45,539 nucleotides of DNA, taken from the NCBI RefSeq assembly GCF_010093595.1, contig NW_022985439.1, positions 451,152 to 496,690 on the forward strand, read 5' to 3'. The translations under genes were made by a program, and so were the position numbers. The notes under the pieces are model-generated. The model ran no database searches, was not told the origin of the DNA, and worked only from the letters and a program-made list of their open reading frames with translations. The first letter of the stretch is position 1. Every line of letters begins with the position of its first letter. Positions 30,167 to 41,499 of the stretch are shown here, one piece after another. Origin of the DNA: Mytilinidion resinicola. Its lineage: Eukaryota > Ascomycota > Dothideomycetes > Mytilinidiales > Mytilinidiaceae.

Positions 30167-31432
30167 ATGCCTCCTAGGGTATCTGATCATGGCCGGCGCC
30201 TCAGCCGTGCGTATCTAGGCCCTGTGGAAGGACGCGAAAAGGAGTTTTCAGAACATCCAGACCCTAATGAGTGCCTTGCACAAGCCAACCAGTATCTCGC
30301 AAACCAAAATGTACACTCGTCTCGACAATTTGAGCGACGCCTTGATCTCATTGAGAGATTCATCCTGAGAAGATACCCTGTAGAAGGTCTTTCGTTCGAT
30401 CGTCGTTTGTATAATCAGGTCAGAGCGCAGGTGGAGGGGCATAAACGACAAATTAGAGCTTTGGAGCGCACAGAGCCAATAGCTGTCCATCCAGGCCGGC
30501 TAAGTGAAACAAGTGAAAGCGACTCTTCCAGTGTTGAGGAGGTGGGAAGGTATCGCGGATTAGCTCGGGAGCCTGAAGACTTACCTACCAAACCCCACCA
30601 CCAAGCTGCCGTATCATCTACCCAAGTCGTGCCAGGATCCCGTACGAGCACGACAGCCTCGAAACCAAAGCCAGCTCAAGGCGACCCGAGTGCAGCAACG
30701 CGTCCCCACGATAGACGTCGCGAGGACGTCGGCATTCGCACAAAAGTATGGGAGTACGGACGTGATAAAGACGCACCAAACGAACCGGAAATCTGGCACG
30801 CAGACATGCCCGCTATCCTGCCCTTCGGCGAGACGATATACATGGCCAAGGTGGAGTCCGACTGGATTGATGCGGATCTCCGCCAGAACGGCGCTGGTTC
30901 TCGCGCTGATAGAACGGCGGATCAAGGCAAAGGGAAAGGCAAAGCTACGGAGGTCGCGACACCCAGTGCAAAAGGCAAAGAGCGAGCAAGGTTTACGCAA
31001 CTTGAAGAAGGACGAGTGATCAGAACCAGCGCTCCAGCGACTGAGCAGCCTCAACTCAGTCTATACGATTCCGGATCGCGCTTCAAGCTGCCGTCTCTTC
31101 GTGAGGGGAGGTTCGAAAATTTGGAAAGTTTCACGAAGTACAATAAGGGGTTATTTGATCTTGACTCGGTCGTCAAGGAATTCAACAGAGACAAGAGCAA
31201 GGGAGGGAAAGACTACAAGCCAAACACATACGCTCCTCGTATAGCCCTCCCAGTTTTCAAAGAGGCAAAGGCATCGAAACGTGCGTCGACCGGAAGCTCA
31301 TCAGCGACAAGGTCTCGAAAAACCTCCCAATATGACGAGCTCTCTCATGCGTCGCCACTCGAAAGCGCGTCACGTTCGAAACGCAAAGCATCACTTGCAG
31401 CAGAGGAAATCAACAAGAGGGTGCGCCACTAG
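30167..31432 (+). CDS. Hypothetical basic, mostly disordered protein
   Basis: A 421-residue frame with a good start context (AAAATGCC). The N-terminal 100 residues look helical and folded (ERRLDLIERFILRRYP, FDRRLYNQVRAQVEGHKRQI). The middle is low-complexity with Ser, Lys and acidic patches (SETSESDSSSVEE). Conserved-looking islands follow: KVWEYGRDK, EIWHADMPAILPFGETIY, and SFTKYNKGLFDLDSVVKEFN near 330. The C-terminus is strongly basic (SRSKRKASLAAEEINKRVRH), which suggests a nuclear protein. I do not recognise the family. It lies 205 bp before a transposon and shows no sign of RIP. Confidence 0.8.
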   Translation: MPPRVSDHGRRLSRAYLGPVEGREKEFSEHPDPNECLAQANQYLANQNVHSSRQFERRLDLIERFILRRYPVEGLSFDRRLYNQVRAQVEGHKRQIRALERTEPIAVHPGRLSETSESDSSSVEEVGRYRGLAREPEDLPTKPHHQAAVSSTQVVPGSRTSTTASKPKPAQGDPSAATRPHDRRREDVGIRTKVWEYGRDKDAPNEPEIWHADMPAILPFGETIYMAKVESDWIDADLRQNGAGSRADRTADQGKGKGKATEVATPSAKGKERARFTQLEEGRVIRTSAPATEQPQLSLYDSGSRFKLPSLREGRFENLESFTKYNKGLFDLDSVVKEFNRDKSKGGKDYKPNTYAPRIALPVFKEAKASKRASTGSSSATRSRKTSQYDELSHASPLESASRSKRKASLAAEEINKRVRH

Positions 31433-31637
31433 AGGCGCTGGATGGAGGAATATGGAATTGAGCAACTATAGTAGCGTTGCTAACGCTCTCTTTAATGAAC
31501 GATACAAATGTAAGAGTAGTGAACCAGTCAATGAAAAATAAAGTTCCTCTTTTGTCTTGTATCCATTCAGTGACAGCGAAAATACACTAAAGGACAGCTG
31601 GATCGGGGTGACTTTGTCAGCACGACGAACACCTATA

Positions 31638-33486
31638 ACGTAGTCGGCAAGCTAGTGGGCCATGCAAGCTAGTGGGCCACCCCACTGAAATCGCGACCAC
31701 AAAATCAGGAATTACACAACAACGAACAATTGTATTTAGTGTAGCTATCTACTAGCTAGTTGCCTGCCGTCTAGGGCACGTACGTGCGTTGTGTTCAGTC
31801 GATTCGCACATGCTGCACCTAGGTTTTGCACGCTGCGGTCGCTCGGCCGCTGCCGCTGCTGCCCCCTCTGCTGCCTCTATGCGGGCAGCTTGTGCACGAG
31901 AGGCCCCTACTGCTGCATTTAGAAGACCCTCTCTAGCTATATATTTGCGCTTCTTGGCCCTCTTTTGTTTCTGGCGCTTGTTTTCCATGCGTAGCATGTC
32001 AACTTCGCTTCGAAGCAGGGCAACATCTAACATCGCTATTTCGCACCCCTTAGCAAGCTGGTCAAGGACTCGTTCTGTTGGACTTGGTGGGCATTGCGCG
32101 CCCTGCCTGAGATAGCGCCTTAGCAAGGCCGTCTGCTCCTGTAGCTCAGCAATATTGTAAGGTGTTTCAGCTGCCCAAGATGCATTTAACGGCGGACGGC
32201 GTTGTGGTGATAGTGTCTAATATTCAGCGTGCAGCATGCGATCAGGGTTATATAGAACTAGGCCTGTAGCTGCGAATCCTGCCCGTATATTTGCTTATTG
32301 TAGCGCTGTTTCCCTGGCCTGCCTATATAGTGGCAGGAATTCGCATTTATTAATGTGGTTAACACCGCGGCCTATAAGCTGTTCAACGCTGCATCTATAG
32401 GCCTGCTTTAGCGCCGAGAAACAGCCTATATTAAGCAGCTGCAGAAGATGCAATAAATGCGCCGGCATGCAGACAATAATAATATTATAGTCCTGGCAGA
32501 ACTAATTAAATTTAAGGTTTATATAGCTGTTATAGCTATCTAGCACAAGCAGCTAATACGTGCTAACGGTGCGATCCTTTATATGCTTATAGAATAGATT
32601 TAGCCAGGCTAGGCTAATCTTGTTTATTATCCAGCTATTTTTACTAATACTAATTATCTAGTTATATAGTATAATATTATTCTTATACTAGGCAGCCTGG
32701 TATATTACTGCCTTAAAAATAATAAGTAGTGGAATTACACCCCTTAACACGTTAATATACTTAATAGTTATAACTTATTTTTAATTGCCTGGCTATACTA
32801 TTCTAAGCCGGCCAGTATAATCTATTCTAGTAATAACTTTTGTAGTTATAATAACACCTATCTAGATACTAGTTTTATTAAAATTCTAGGTATTATTATT
32901 TAGAATCCTATATTATATCTTTATATTTTAAATATATTTAAACTAGCTCTAAATAAGCACAGGATTCTTATATTTAGTATACTAGTAGTTATACTTATAA
33001 TTAAATTTAGATTATAGTTTATTATAGCGCTTAATAAAGTTATATACCTATTTCTTACTAATAAGTTATATAGTAGCAGATCTATCGCGCTATATAGCTA
33101 AAATACTAGCTATCTGCTATATAACCGCAATTTTTAGTAGTATACCGCATTAATCTATTAATAGAATCTATTGCTTAAGGATATCTTCTTATACTAGTAT
33201 AAAACGGCGATTTAATATAATATAACCGCGTTATAGTATAATTCCTTTCTACTATTATTAGGCTATAGATTAGGGTATATTATATATACTAGTAGCTTTT
33301 CGGAAACTTATAAATTAGCCTTACTTATAGGTATTAATAAATAGAAGAATTCTACCTTTTTAAAAAAGGGTTTTTTCTTATTATAGGGTGGCTATTAAGT
33401 TTATAGTTATATAATACGTTATAAGTTTCGCGATTTTAGTAGGGTGGCCTACTAGCTTATATAGCCTACTAGCTTACTAACTATAT
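31638..33486 (-). mobile_element. pogo/Fot1-like Tc1-mariner element
   Basis: The terminal inverted repeats of about 65 bp begin ACGTAGTCGGCAAGCTAGTG on the left and ATATAGTTAGTAAGCTAGTA (reverse complement) on the right. Both contain a doubled AGCTAGTRGGCC block and the core AAATCGCG. TA dinucleotides flank both ends (31636-31637, 33487-33488). At 1849 bp the size fits Fot1-type elements. The left third (to about 32260) has normal GC, while the rest is strongly RIP-mutated. Confidence 0.8.
31752..33300 (-). pseudogene. pogo/Fot1-like (DDE_1) transposase, C-terminus preserved
   Basis: The minus-strand frame is open only in its last about 140 codons (to 31752). This holds a WAAETPYNIAELQEQ block, LDQLAKGCEIAM...ALLRSEVDMLR, a basic KRQKQKRAKKRKYI stretch and a final zinc knuckle CSMCESTEHNARTC. 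That order (AKG..I.M, coiled coil, basic KKRK, sometimes CCHC) is typical of fungal pogo/Fot1 transposase tails. Upstream, stops begin with a TAG about 17 codons before WAAETP and become frequent; the catalytic part is unreadable. The extent to 33300 is inferred from the terminal repeats. Confidence 0.7.
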
Positions 33487-33849
33487 TAAGCACTTTATAG
33501 AAACGTTTTACTATTTAGAAAGTAAAATATTATAGTATATAATAGCTATCTTATAAACTACCTTACTAGCTAGCTTTTAGAAGATTCTAGAGAAATAGAT
33601 AAAATAATATATAGCGTAGTATTTCTCTAGTAGAGTCGATTGCGAAATACACGCGCCTACTTTTTATAGCCGATATTTTTTTTTTCCCCGCTTAATACAC
33701 CTAAAATTAAAGGGAACACCTTTTTCCCCTTTAACCACGCAGCTATATACGTGTTAAATACCTTAATAAGTAACTGCCCTATCCTCTATAATATACTCTA
33801 TACCTAATTAGGCTAATTATATAGCCTTTATTTAGTTGTAATAATAAAT

Positions 33850-35596
33850 ACACGCCACTAAAAGCAAAGTGCGCCCGGGGATTCGCCTGGGAATTCTAAT
33901 ACTATACCTCTTCCACCCCCTTCTACCTAAAAAGGACGCCGGAAAGTACTAGTAGTAAATGCTAAAAGGGCTAGAAAGCCTTTCTAGAAGGCGGCAGAGT
34001 CTGTAATTACTGCACGCCAGCGTAAAGAAAAGGAAAAAAAGCAGCAGAAAGCTCCACGAGTTGTACCTAAAATTATTGCTCCGCCTGCCCTAAGTTCTCC
34101 GCCACTTCTATAAACCTAAAGCAATTTTATATATATTAGTAATAAGGAAAACGTATTCCTATAGTAACTAGAAGCTATACGCAATAGATAGGTAGAAGTA
34201 ACGCCCTTATTACCACCTCTACTACTTAGTATAAAGATTAGAAGTATATAAAAAGTTTAGATTAAAAAAGAAAAAAAACTAGAGTTTAACCGCTCTACTA
34301 CTTATTTACTTAGCAATTTACTATTCCTAGCCTTTATAAAATAGGTTAAAAAGAAGACTATTAGCTTCCCTTTACTGCCTATAGGCTAGGTATATAAAAT
34401 TATTATAATATAGGGCCGGGCGTTATATAAAAAGCTTTTAAAGGCCTAGGTTATAAGTTCTAAAGTAAAGGGTAAATAGCAGGTATTAGAGCTAAAAAAC
34501 TTAATTAAAAGCTAGTTAACTAAATAGCCTAAGTAACTATATTATTTAGATTTAATAGCTATTATATATATATAGCTAGATAAAACTATCTATATAAGTA
34601 TAAAAGGAACTTTTTAGGTAATACCCGGTTCTTAATATACACCTTATTATTTATCTATTACTTTATCTATACCTTAAACTAGCCGGCGTACTACTATATA
34701 AATATAGGCCTTAGTTATAGGTAATAAAATAGCAGTAAAAAAGGCTACTAGCAACTTTATTATTACTATTGCTTAGCGGTGGAGCTGTATAAATATAAAC
34801 TGCGGCAATAAAACCTATATATACTAGTTTACTAGCTTAGATCTTCTATAAAATTACTATAAAGTTAATAGAGATTTTCTATAAGCTTAAAACCTAGAAA
34901 TCTATAGTAGAAGCTCTATAGTTAGCTAATAATAAGGCTAGAAAAAAGAAAGAAAAAAGGGCGCCTATGCTACCGCAGCAGGTGCAGCCCTTTTAGCTAG
35001 CAGCTGCGAAGCTAACTATAGTATTCTAAATTCTATAAGCACCTGCTTTAGTGCAGTACCTATATTACTATAGGTAAGCACCGTTCTATAGTTAGTTTCC
35101 ACCGCTATACTAAATACCCTACCCACCTTAATACTATAGCTATAGCCCTGGCCTTAGCCCTGGCCTTAGCCCTAGTAAAAGGTTATTACCTACCTATAAT
35201 AATCTAAAGAATATAATAAGTAAGTTTTTTAATATTTAGTTAGTTAGGCGGTATAAATAGTTATCTAAAGATAAAAATCTATTTCTAAAGTATAGAAATA
35301 AAATAGTAGAGCGTGGCTACTATATAAATAATCTAAGGAATAAAAGCGGTATTACTATAAAGAGCTAGATAAGTTAGGGTTTTAAAAAAGGGTATTTTTA
35401 ATAGCTTTAAACAGATTTACAAGCGTTTAAAATTAAGTAATAAATAAGGTAGCTATAAAAATAGGGGGCATATTTTAGTTAATTTTAGGCGGTTCCTATT
35501 AATATTTTAATGCCTTATAGTCCTATTAATACCTGCAGGTGTTACGGAAATTTACTAATTATATAAACCTTTAAATAAGTACGTAAGCTTACTCCT
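33850..35596 (+). pseudogene. Unassigned RIP-degraded coding relic with W-x-C / CGN motif
   Basis: Read on the plus strand through many stops, this block keeps protein-like features: a Lys/Arg-rich segment (KKRKKSRK near 34030), a RWSCINI.CGN segment near 34775-34830 followed by an aromatic-rich YWF, and a KYRNKIVERGYYINNLR.KSGITIKSWI segment near 35290-35370. The first resembles a Cys-rich motif (RW.C....C) common in fungal repetitive proteins, but I cannot name the family. It could be a second gene carried by the surrounding Tc1/mariner element or a separate nested insert. Confidence 0.35.
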
Positions 35597-35604
35597 TTTA
35601 TTTA

Positions 35605-35750
35605 GGACGAGCTTAATTACCACCCTTCTATTCTCTCCGTATTACCCCCCTTTTCTCTTCCTGCTACCCCCCCTATATCTAGCCTAGCGCCGGCCCGTAT
35701 TAATATTATTCCACTAATTATATTTACTTACTATTTATACTTAATAAGAA
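35605..35750 (+). repeat. Detached MULE 5' terminal repeat
   Basis: GGACGAGCTTAATTACCACC through CTATTTATACTTAATAAG matches the 5' end of copy B (38519-38665) but stops exactly where the body should begin. The 3' terminal repeat of copy A follows within a few bases. Confidence 0.8.
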
Positions 35751-35753
35751 ATA

Positions 35754-38518
35754 GACGAGCTTAATTACTACCCCTCTATTCTCTCCGTATTACCCCTTTT
35801 TTCTTTTCCTGCTACCCCCCCTATATCTAGCCTAGCGCCGGCCCGTATTAATATTATTCTACTAATTATATTCACTTGCTTATTAAATACGTAAAATAGT
35901 AAGGCTATATAAATCGGAAAAGATATATACACGAATTGCATAGAATATATATATATATAACAATAACAGTCTATTTACTCTATCTACTCTAGCTAGTCTA
36001 GAAGCGGAAAGCGCCTAGATAGCCGCCTTTTAATTACTAATTAAAAGGAACGCCGTATATACTATTATACTAAGGTTTTATACCTAAAGATTCTCCTTTA
36101 CTATAAACAGCCTCTTCCTTAGAAGTATATAAAGGGCTATTCTTAAGCGCTGTTTAACTATTAGGGACTAAGGAAATAGAGCCCTAGGCCGCTGTTAAAG
36201 TGCCTACTTATCCGGCGGAGAGGTTTAGTGCTGTATTTATAAACTATATAGAATTATTAAATACTATAATAGTCCTCTTAACCGCCGGCGTGTCTGTAGA
36301 AACACCTGCTATAGTAATTTAGCTAGCTAGTATCGCAATCTGTATTAATTATATTAGTTCCTGTCTACTTATAATACTCTGCTTTTATTATATATAAGCA
36401 GTAGTTTTATAAGTTCGCCGGAGATATAATATTCCTCCACGTGATCCTAGTCCTCTACTACGCTGTTATACTTACTGCGCTACGCTTACTAAATCTTATT
36501 AAGCATTAATTTCGAATTAAGATTAATTATATTAAGTTGAGTTAACAGATACAGATACACGGCTACGGCCACGGCCACAGCTACTGCCACTGCCACTGCC
36601 ACTGCCACGGCCACTACCACGGCCACGGCTTGCTATTGTTTAATAAGGTGCAGCAGAGCCCGTTAGCCGGCCTTTATAATACTGTATAATTGCTAAAGCC
36701 TTAATAAAAAGGAGAGGATTTATAGAAAGGTCTACCTTATTTAGAATAGGACGATTAAACTACTAGTATTAATAAATATTCTTTAGCATAACTTTATACT
36801 TAGCTATTAATATAGCGTACAGTTTTCTATATATTTTGTAATAGTATAGCATGCTGTATATCCCTCTAAATGTTCTATTATATATTAGGTTAAAATTGTT
36901 ATCCTTAGCCTTCTTAATCTGCTTAGCGATTAATTAAAGGCCCTGCTTAGTAACTTTTCTAATAACCTTACTAAATTTAGGCAGCTTTACCTCGTGCTAA
37001 GGAGCTCTATATTATCGGCTAAGCTAGTTCTTTAGCTCTATACCTTAGCGGTAAATATATTAAAATAGTAGTATAACTATATTATATAAGTTACCTATTA
37101 AAATCTAAAAATATAATTTAATACTGCTGTTTAAACCTTTAAGCTATAAGGTTATAGTATTACTAAAGTGCGGCAGAAGGCTAGTATAATATATAGCAAT
37201 CTCCTTTTTATATAGCTACTACTCTTTAGTAAGGTAATTAATTAGGAGTTATTTATACGTATAATCTAATTTTATCTTATTCTAAGCAGCTATAAACTTA
37301 TCCTCTATAGGTTTTACTAGGCAGAAGTTAAGCTTATTAATAAATTTCTTTTAATCTTTCTATATAGCCTTAATCTTAGCTATTATTAGATTTTAAAAGG
37401 TATATACTATATTCTATAGATTTATAGTATTAGTTACTGCTTACTTATTATTCTTCTAAATAGCTATAGCCTTACTAGCAATATTTTTCTGCACGTGCTA
37501 TTTACACAGGAGTTAAAAAATAGTAGGAAAGAACTTAGCCAGTATATTCTTAAGTGCTAGCTTTTTATCTATAATAAAAACGCCTAGTAAAACTCTTAGG
37601 TGCTAGTATATAAAATAAAGCTTATATACTATAAAAATATAGTCCCTTTCTTTTTTTCCTAAAAGGAAATAATAGCCTAGCTTATAGTTCCTGCCCTAGT
37701 TAGTAATACTATTAATATAGAAAAGCGATATTTTAAACTTATTTATTTTATAGGTGTAGTTAAAAAGAATAATATTAGGATTTCTCTAGAATATCTAAAT
37801 ACTTTTAGAATATATAAAGTATAGATACTTAATATAGTTTACTTTATCTAGCTTATATTTATAGTAGTAATAAGCGTCCGGGTTATTACTGCTATATTTC
37901 TTAAGCACTTTAAATATAGCCTAAGTTAGAGTAAGCCTCTAAAGCTTTATTTTTTTCTACTTCTATTTTTTATTATATAGGTCCTGTATTATTATATCCT
38001 TGCCCTTAGTAAGTAGGTTATTAAAAATAGCACTAACGGGCGTGCCTTTATTAAGCTAATTATATATAGTTTAAATTATATCCTTATCTAGATCTTAGTA
38101 TACGGCTAGAGTTCCCTTATTAGTATTAAATAGCTTATAATTATAAATAGAAACCTTAACTTTAAAAAACTAATTACTTAGCTATAGATTTTTTATAAAA
38201 GCTTTTTTTATAAGGCAATTAGACTTTTTTATACAGGTGTTCTTCTTCCTATTAGCTAGCTTATATATACCCGTATAATTGCAATAAATAAGCACCTTCC
38301 GCACCTAAGGTAAAGTGCGCTTATCTATTTTATTATTATATTTAATAATCGCGTATTTTTTTTATTTTTTACCTAATTATTAACGGACTTTATACCCTTA
38401 TCTATAGATGTATAGCGGCCCTAGGAAGGCGGCCGGAGCGGTATAGTAGTAAGGGTAGTAATATAAAGGATATAGTATTAATATATTATAAGTGCGCAGT
38501 TAATATAAATTCCTTAGA
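35754..38518 (-). pseudogene. MULE copy A body, fully RIP-degraded
   Basis: This is the reverse complement of copy B over its whole length, from the 3' terminal repeat (35754) to an AATTCCTTA break at 38518. Transposase positions that can be matched to copy B are largely stops or altered codons. The Gly/Ser-coding hexamer tract is only about 4-6 units here (36590-36620), far shorter than in copy B. Its own 5' terminal repeat is not at the expected place. Confidence 0.75.
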
Positions 38519-38657
38519 ATAAGCTTAATTACTACCCCCCTATTTTCTCCGCATTACCCCCCTTTTCTCTTCCTGCCACCCCCCCTATATTTAGCCTAGC
38601 GCCGGCCCGTATTAATATTATTCCACTAATTATATTTACTTACTATTTATACTTAAT
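38519..38657 (+). repeat. MULE 5' terminal repeat at the centre of the palindrome
   Basis: GAATAAGCTTAATTACTACC is the outer-end sequence with three C-to-T/G-to-A changes. The repeat runs to CTATTTATACTTAATAAG and into the copy B body. Confidence 0.8.
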
Positions 38658-38699
38658 AAGGAATTTATATTAACTGCGTACTTATAATATATTAATACT

Positions 38700-41240
38700 A
38701 TATTCTCTATATTACCACCCTTACTACTATACCGCTCCGGCCGCCCCTTTAGGGCCGCTATATATCTATAGATAAGGGTATAAAGTCTGTTAATAATTAG
38801 GTAAAAAAAAAAAGAATACGCGATTATTAAATATAATAATAAAATAGATAAGCGCACTCTACTTTAGGTGTAGAAGGTGCTTATTTATTATAATTATATA
38901 GGTATATATAAGCCGGCTAATAGGAAGAAGAATACCTGTATAAAAAAGTCTAATTACCTTATAAAAAAAGCTTTTATAAAAGATTTATAGCTAGGTAATT
39001 AGTTTTTTAAAGTTAAGGTTTCTGTTTATAATTATAAGCTATTTAATACTAATAAGGGGACTTTAGCTATATACTAAGATCTAGATAAGGATATAATTTA
39101 AACTATATATAATTAGCTTAATAAAGGCACGCCCGTTAGTGCTATTTTTAATAACCTACTTACTAAGGGCAAGGATATAATAATACAGGACCTATATAAT
39201 AAAAAATAGAAGTAGAAAAAAATAAAGCTTTAGAGGCTTACTCTAACTTAGGCTATATTTAAAGTGCTTAAGAAATATAGCAGTAATAACCCGGACGCTT
39301 ATTACTACTATAAATATAAGCTAAATAAAGTAAACTATATTAAGTATCTATACTTTATATATTCTAAAAGTATTTAGATATTCTAGAGAAATCCTAATAT
39401 TATTCTTTTTAACTACACCTATAAAATAAATAAGTTTAAAATACCGCTTTTCTATATTAATAGTATTACTAACTAGGGCAGGAACTATAAGCTAGGCTAT
39501 TATTTCCTTTTAGGAAAAAAAGAAAGGGACTATATTTTTATAGTATATAAGCTTTATTTTATATACTAGCACCTAAGAGTTTTACTAGGCGTTTTTATTA
39601 TAGATAAAAAACTAGCACTTAAGAATATACTAGCTAAGTTCTTTCCTACTATTTTTTAACTCCTGTGTAAATAGCACGTGCAGAAAAATATTGCTAGTAA
39701 GGCTATAGCTATCTAAAAAAATAATAAGTAAGCAGTAACTAATACTATAAATCTATAGAATATAGTATATACCTTTTAAAATCTAATAATAGCTAAAATT
39801 AAGGCTATATAGAAAGATTAAAAGAAATTTATTAATAAGCTTAACTTCTGCCTAGTAAAACCTATAAAGGATAAGTTTATAGCCGCTTAGAATAAGATAA
39901 AATTAGATTATACGCATAAATAACTCCTAATTAATTACCTTACTAAAGAGTAGTAGCTATATAAAAAGGAGATTGCTATATATTATACTAGCCTTCTGCC
40001 GCACTTTAGTAATACTATAACCTTATAGCTTAAAGGTTTAAACAGCAGTATTAAATTATATTTTTAGATCTTAATAAGTAACTTATATAATATAGTTACA
40101 CTACTATCTTAATATATTCACCGCTAAGGTGTAGAGCTAAAGGACCAGCTTGGCCAATAATATAGAGCTCCTTAGCACGAGGTAAAGCTGCCCGAATTTA
40201 GTAAGGTTATTGGAAAAGTTACTGAGCAGGGCCTCTAATTGATCGCCAAGCAGATCAAGAAGGCTAAGGATAACAATTTTAACCTAATATGCAACAGAAC
40301 ATTCAGAGGGACGTACGGCATGCCATGCTGTCACGAAATACACAGAAAACTGCACACTACATCGACAGCTGAGTATAAAGTTGTGCTAGAGGATGTTCAT
40401 TAACACTGGTGGTTCAATCGTCCTGTTCCAAACGAGGTGGACCTTCCTGTAGATCCTCTCCTTCTCATCGAGGCTCCAGCAATTGTACAGCGTCGTAAAG
40501 GCCGGCCAACGGGCTCTGCTGCACCTCGTCAAACAACAGCAGGCCGTGGCCGTGGCAGTGGCCGTGGCAGTGGCAGTGGCAGTGGCAGTGGCAGTGGCAG
40601 TGGCAGTGGCAGTGGCAGTGGCAGTGGCAGTGGCAGTGGCAGTGGCAGTGGCAGTGGCCGTGGCCGTGGCCGTGGCCGTGCATCTGTATCTGTCAACTCA
40701 ACTCAACGTGATTAATCTCAATTCGAAATTGATGCTCAACAAGATCCAGTGAGCGTAGCGCAGCGAGCACAACGGCGTGGTGGAGGACCAGGATCACGTG
40801 GAGGAACATCACATCTCCGGCGAACTCGTAAGACTACTGCTCGTGCACAACAAGAGCAGAGTGTTGCAAGTGGACAGGAACCAACACAATCGATGCAGAT
40901 TGCGACACCAGCCAGCCAAATTACTATGGCAGGTGTCTCTACAGACACGCCGGCGGTCGAGAGGACCATTGTAGTATTCAACAATCCTGTACAGTTCATA
41001 AATACAGCACCAGACCTCTCCGCCGGACAAGTAGGCACCCTAACAGCGGCCCAGGGCTCTATTTCCTTAGTCCCTGACAGTCAAACAGCGCTTGAGGATG
41101 GCCCTTTGTGTACTCCTGAGGAAGAGGCTGTTCGTAGTGAAGGAGAATCTTTAGGTGTAAGACCTTGGTACAATAGTGTATACGGCGTTCCTTTCAATCA
41201 GCAATTAAGAGGCGGCTATCTAGGCGCTTTCCGCTTCTAG
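38700..41240 (+). pseudogene. MULE copy B transposase, 3' part little mutated
   Basis: The 5' two-thirds are RIP-degraded. From about 40130 the frame becomes readable: EVTEQGL-like text with stops, a SWIM-type zinc finger (C then TYGMPCCHEI at about 40310-40335), VVLEDVH, then stop, HWWFNRP, DLPVDPLL, an AT-hook-like RRKGRPTG, and a long GSGSGS/GRGRGR tract. The stops at about 40228, 40398 and 40713 all replace expected Gln or similar codons (CAA to TAA). The frame then stays open to 41240 (ending GYLGAFRF). The SWIM finger after the catalytic domain is typical of MULE/FAR1-type transposases. Confidence 0.7.
40552..40680. repeat. (GGCAGT)n hexanucleotide tract coding Gly-Ser
   Basis: About 20 hexamer units (GGCAGT, with GGCCGT at both edges) encode GSGSGS/GRGRGR in the transposase frame. 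His/Cys and Ala/Val frames on other readings are artefacts. Confidence 0.9.
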
Positions 41241-41499
41241 ACTAGCTAGAGTAGATGGAGTGAATAGATTGTTGTTGTTGTATATATATACATCCTATGC
41301 GATTCGTGTATATATCCTTTCCGATTTGTATAGCCTTGCCGTTTTACGTATCTAATAAGCGAGTGAATATAATTGGTGGAACAACATTAATACGGGCCGG
41401 CGCTAGGCTAGATGTAGGGGGGGTGGCAGGAAGAGAAAAGGGGGGTAATGCGGAGAGAATAGGGGGGTGGTAATTAAGCTCGTCCTTTATTTACTACTA

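Larger units (their letters stand above)
35605..41485. mobile_element. Palindromic MULE pair with one 8-bp target duplication
   Basis: TTTATTTA precedes 35605 and follows 41485. The outer ends are GGACGAGCTTAATTACCACC and its reverse complement. Inside are an extra terminal repeat (35605-35750), copy A in minus orientation (35754-38518), a second plus-oriented 5' terminal repeat (38519-38657), and the body of copy B in plus orientation to 41485. The two bodies form an inverted repeat of about 2.8 kb per arm with a spacer of about 140 bp. The single outer duplication means the whole block sits in one target site. Confidence 0.8.

Noticed and set aside
40465..40752. His/Cys-repeat (HCHCHC) and Ala/Val-repeat frames
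   Set aside because: Other readings of the GGCAGT hexamer tract that encodes Gly-Ser in the MULE frame.
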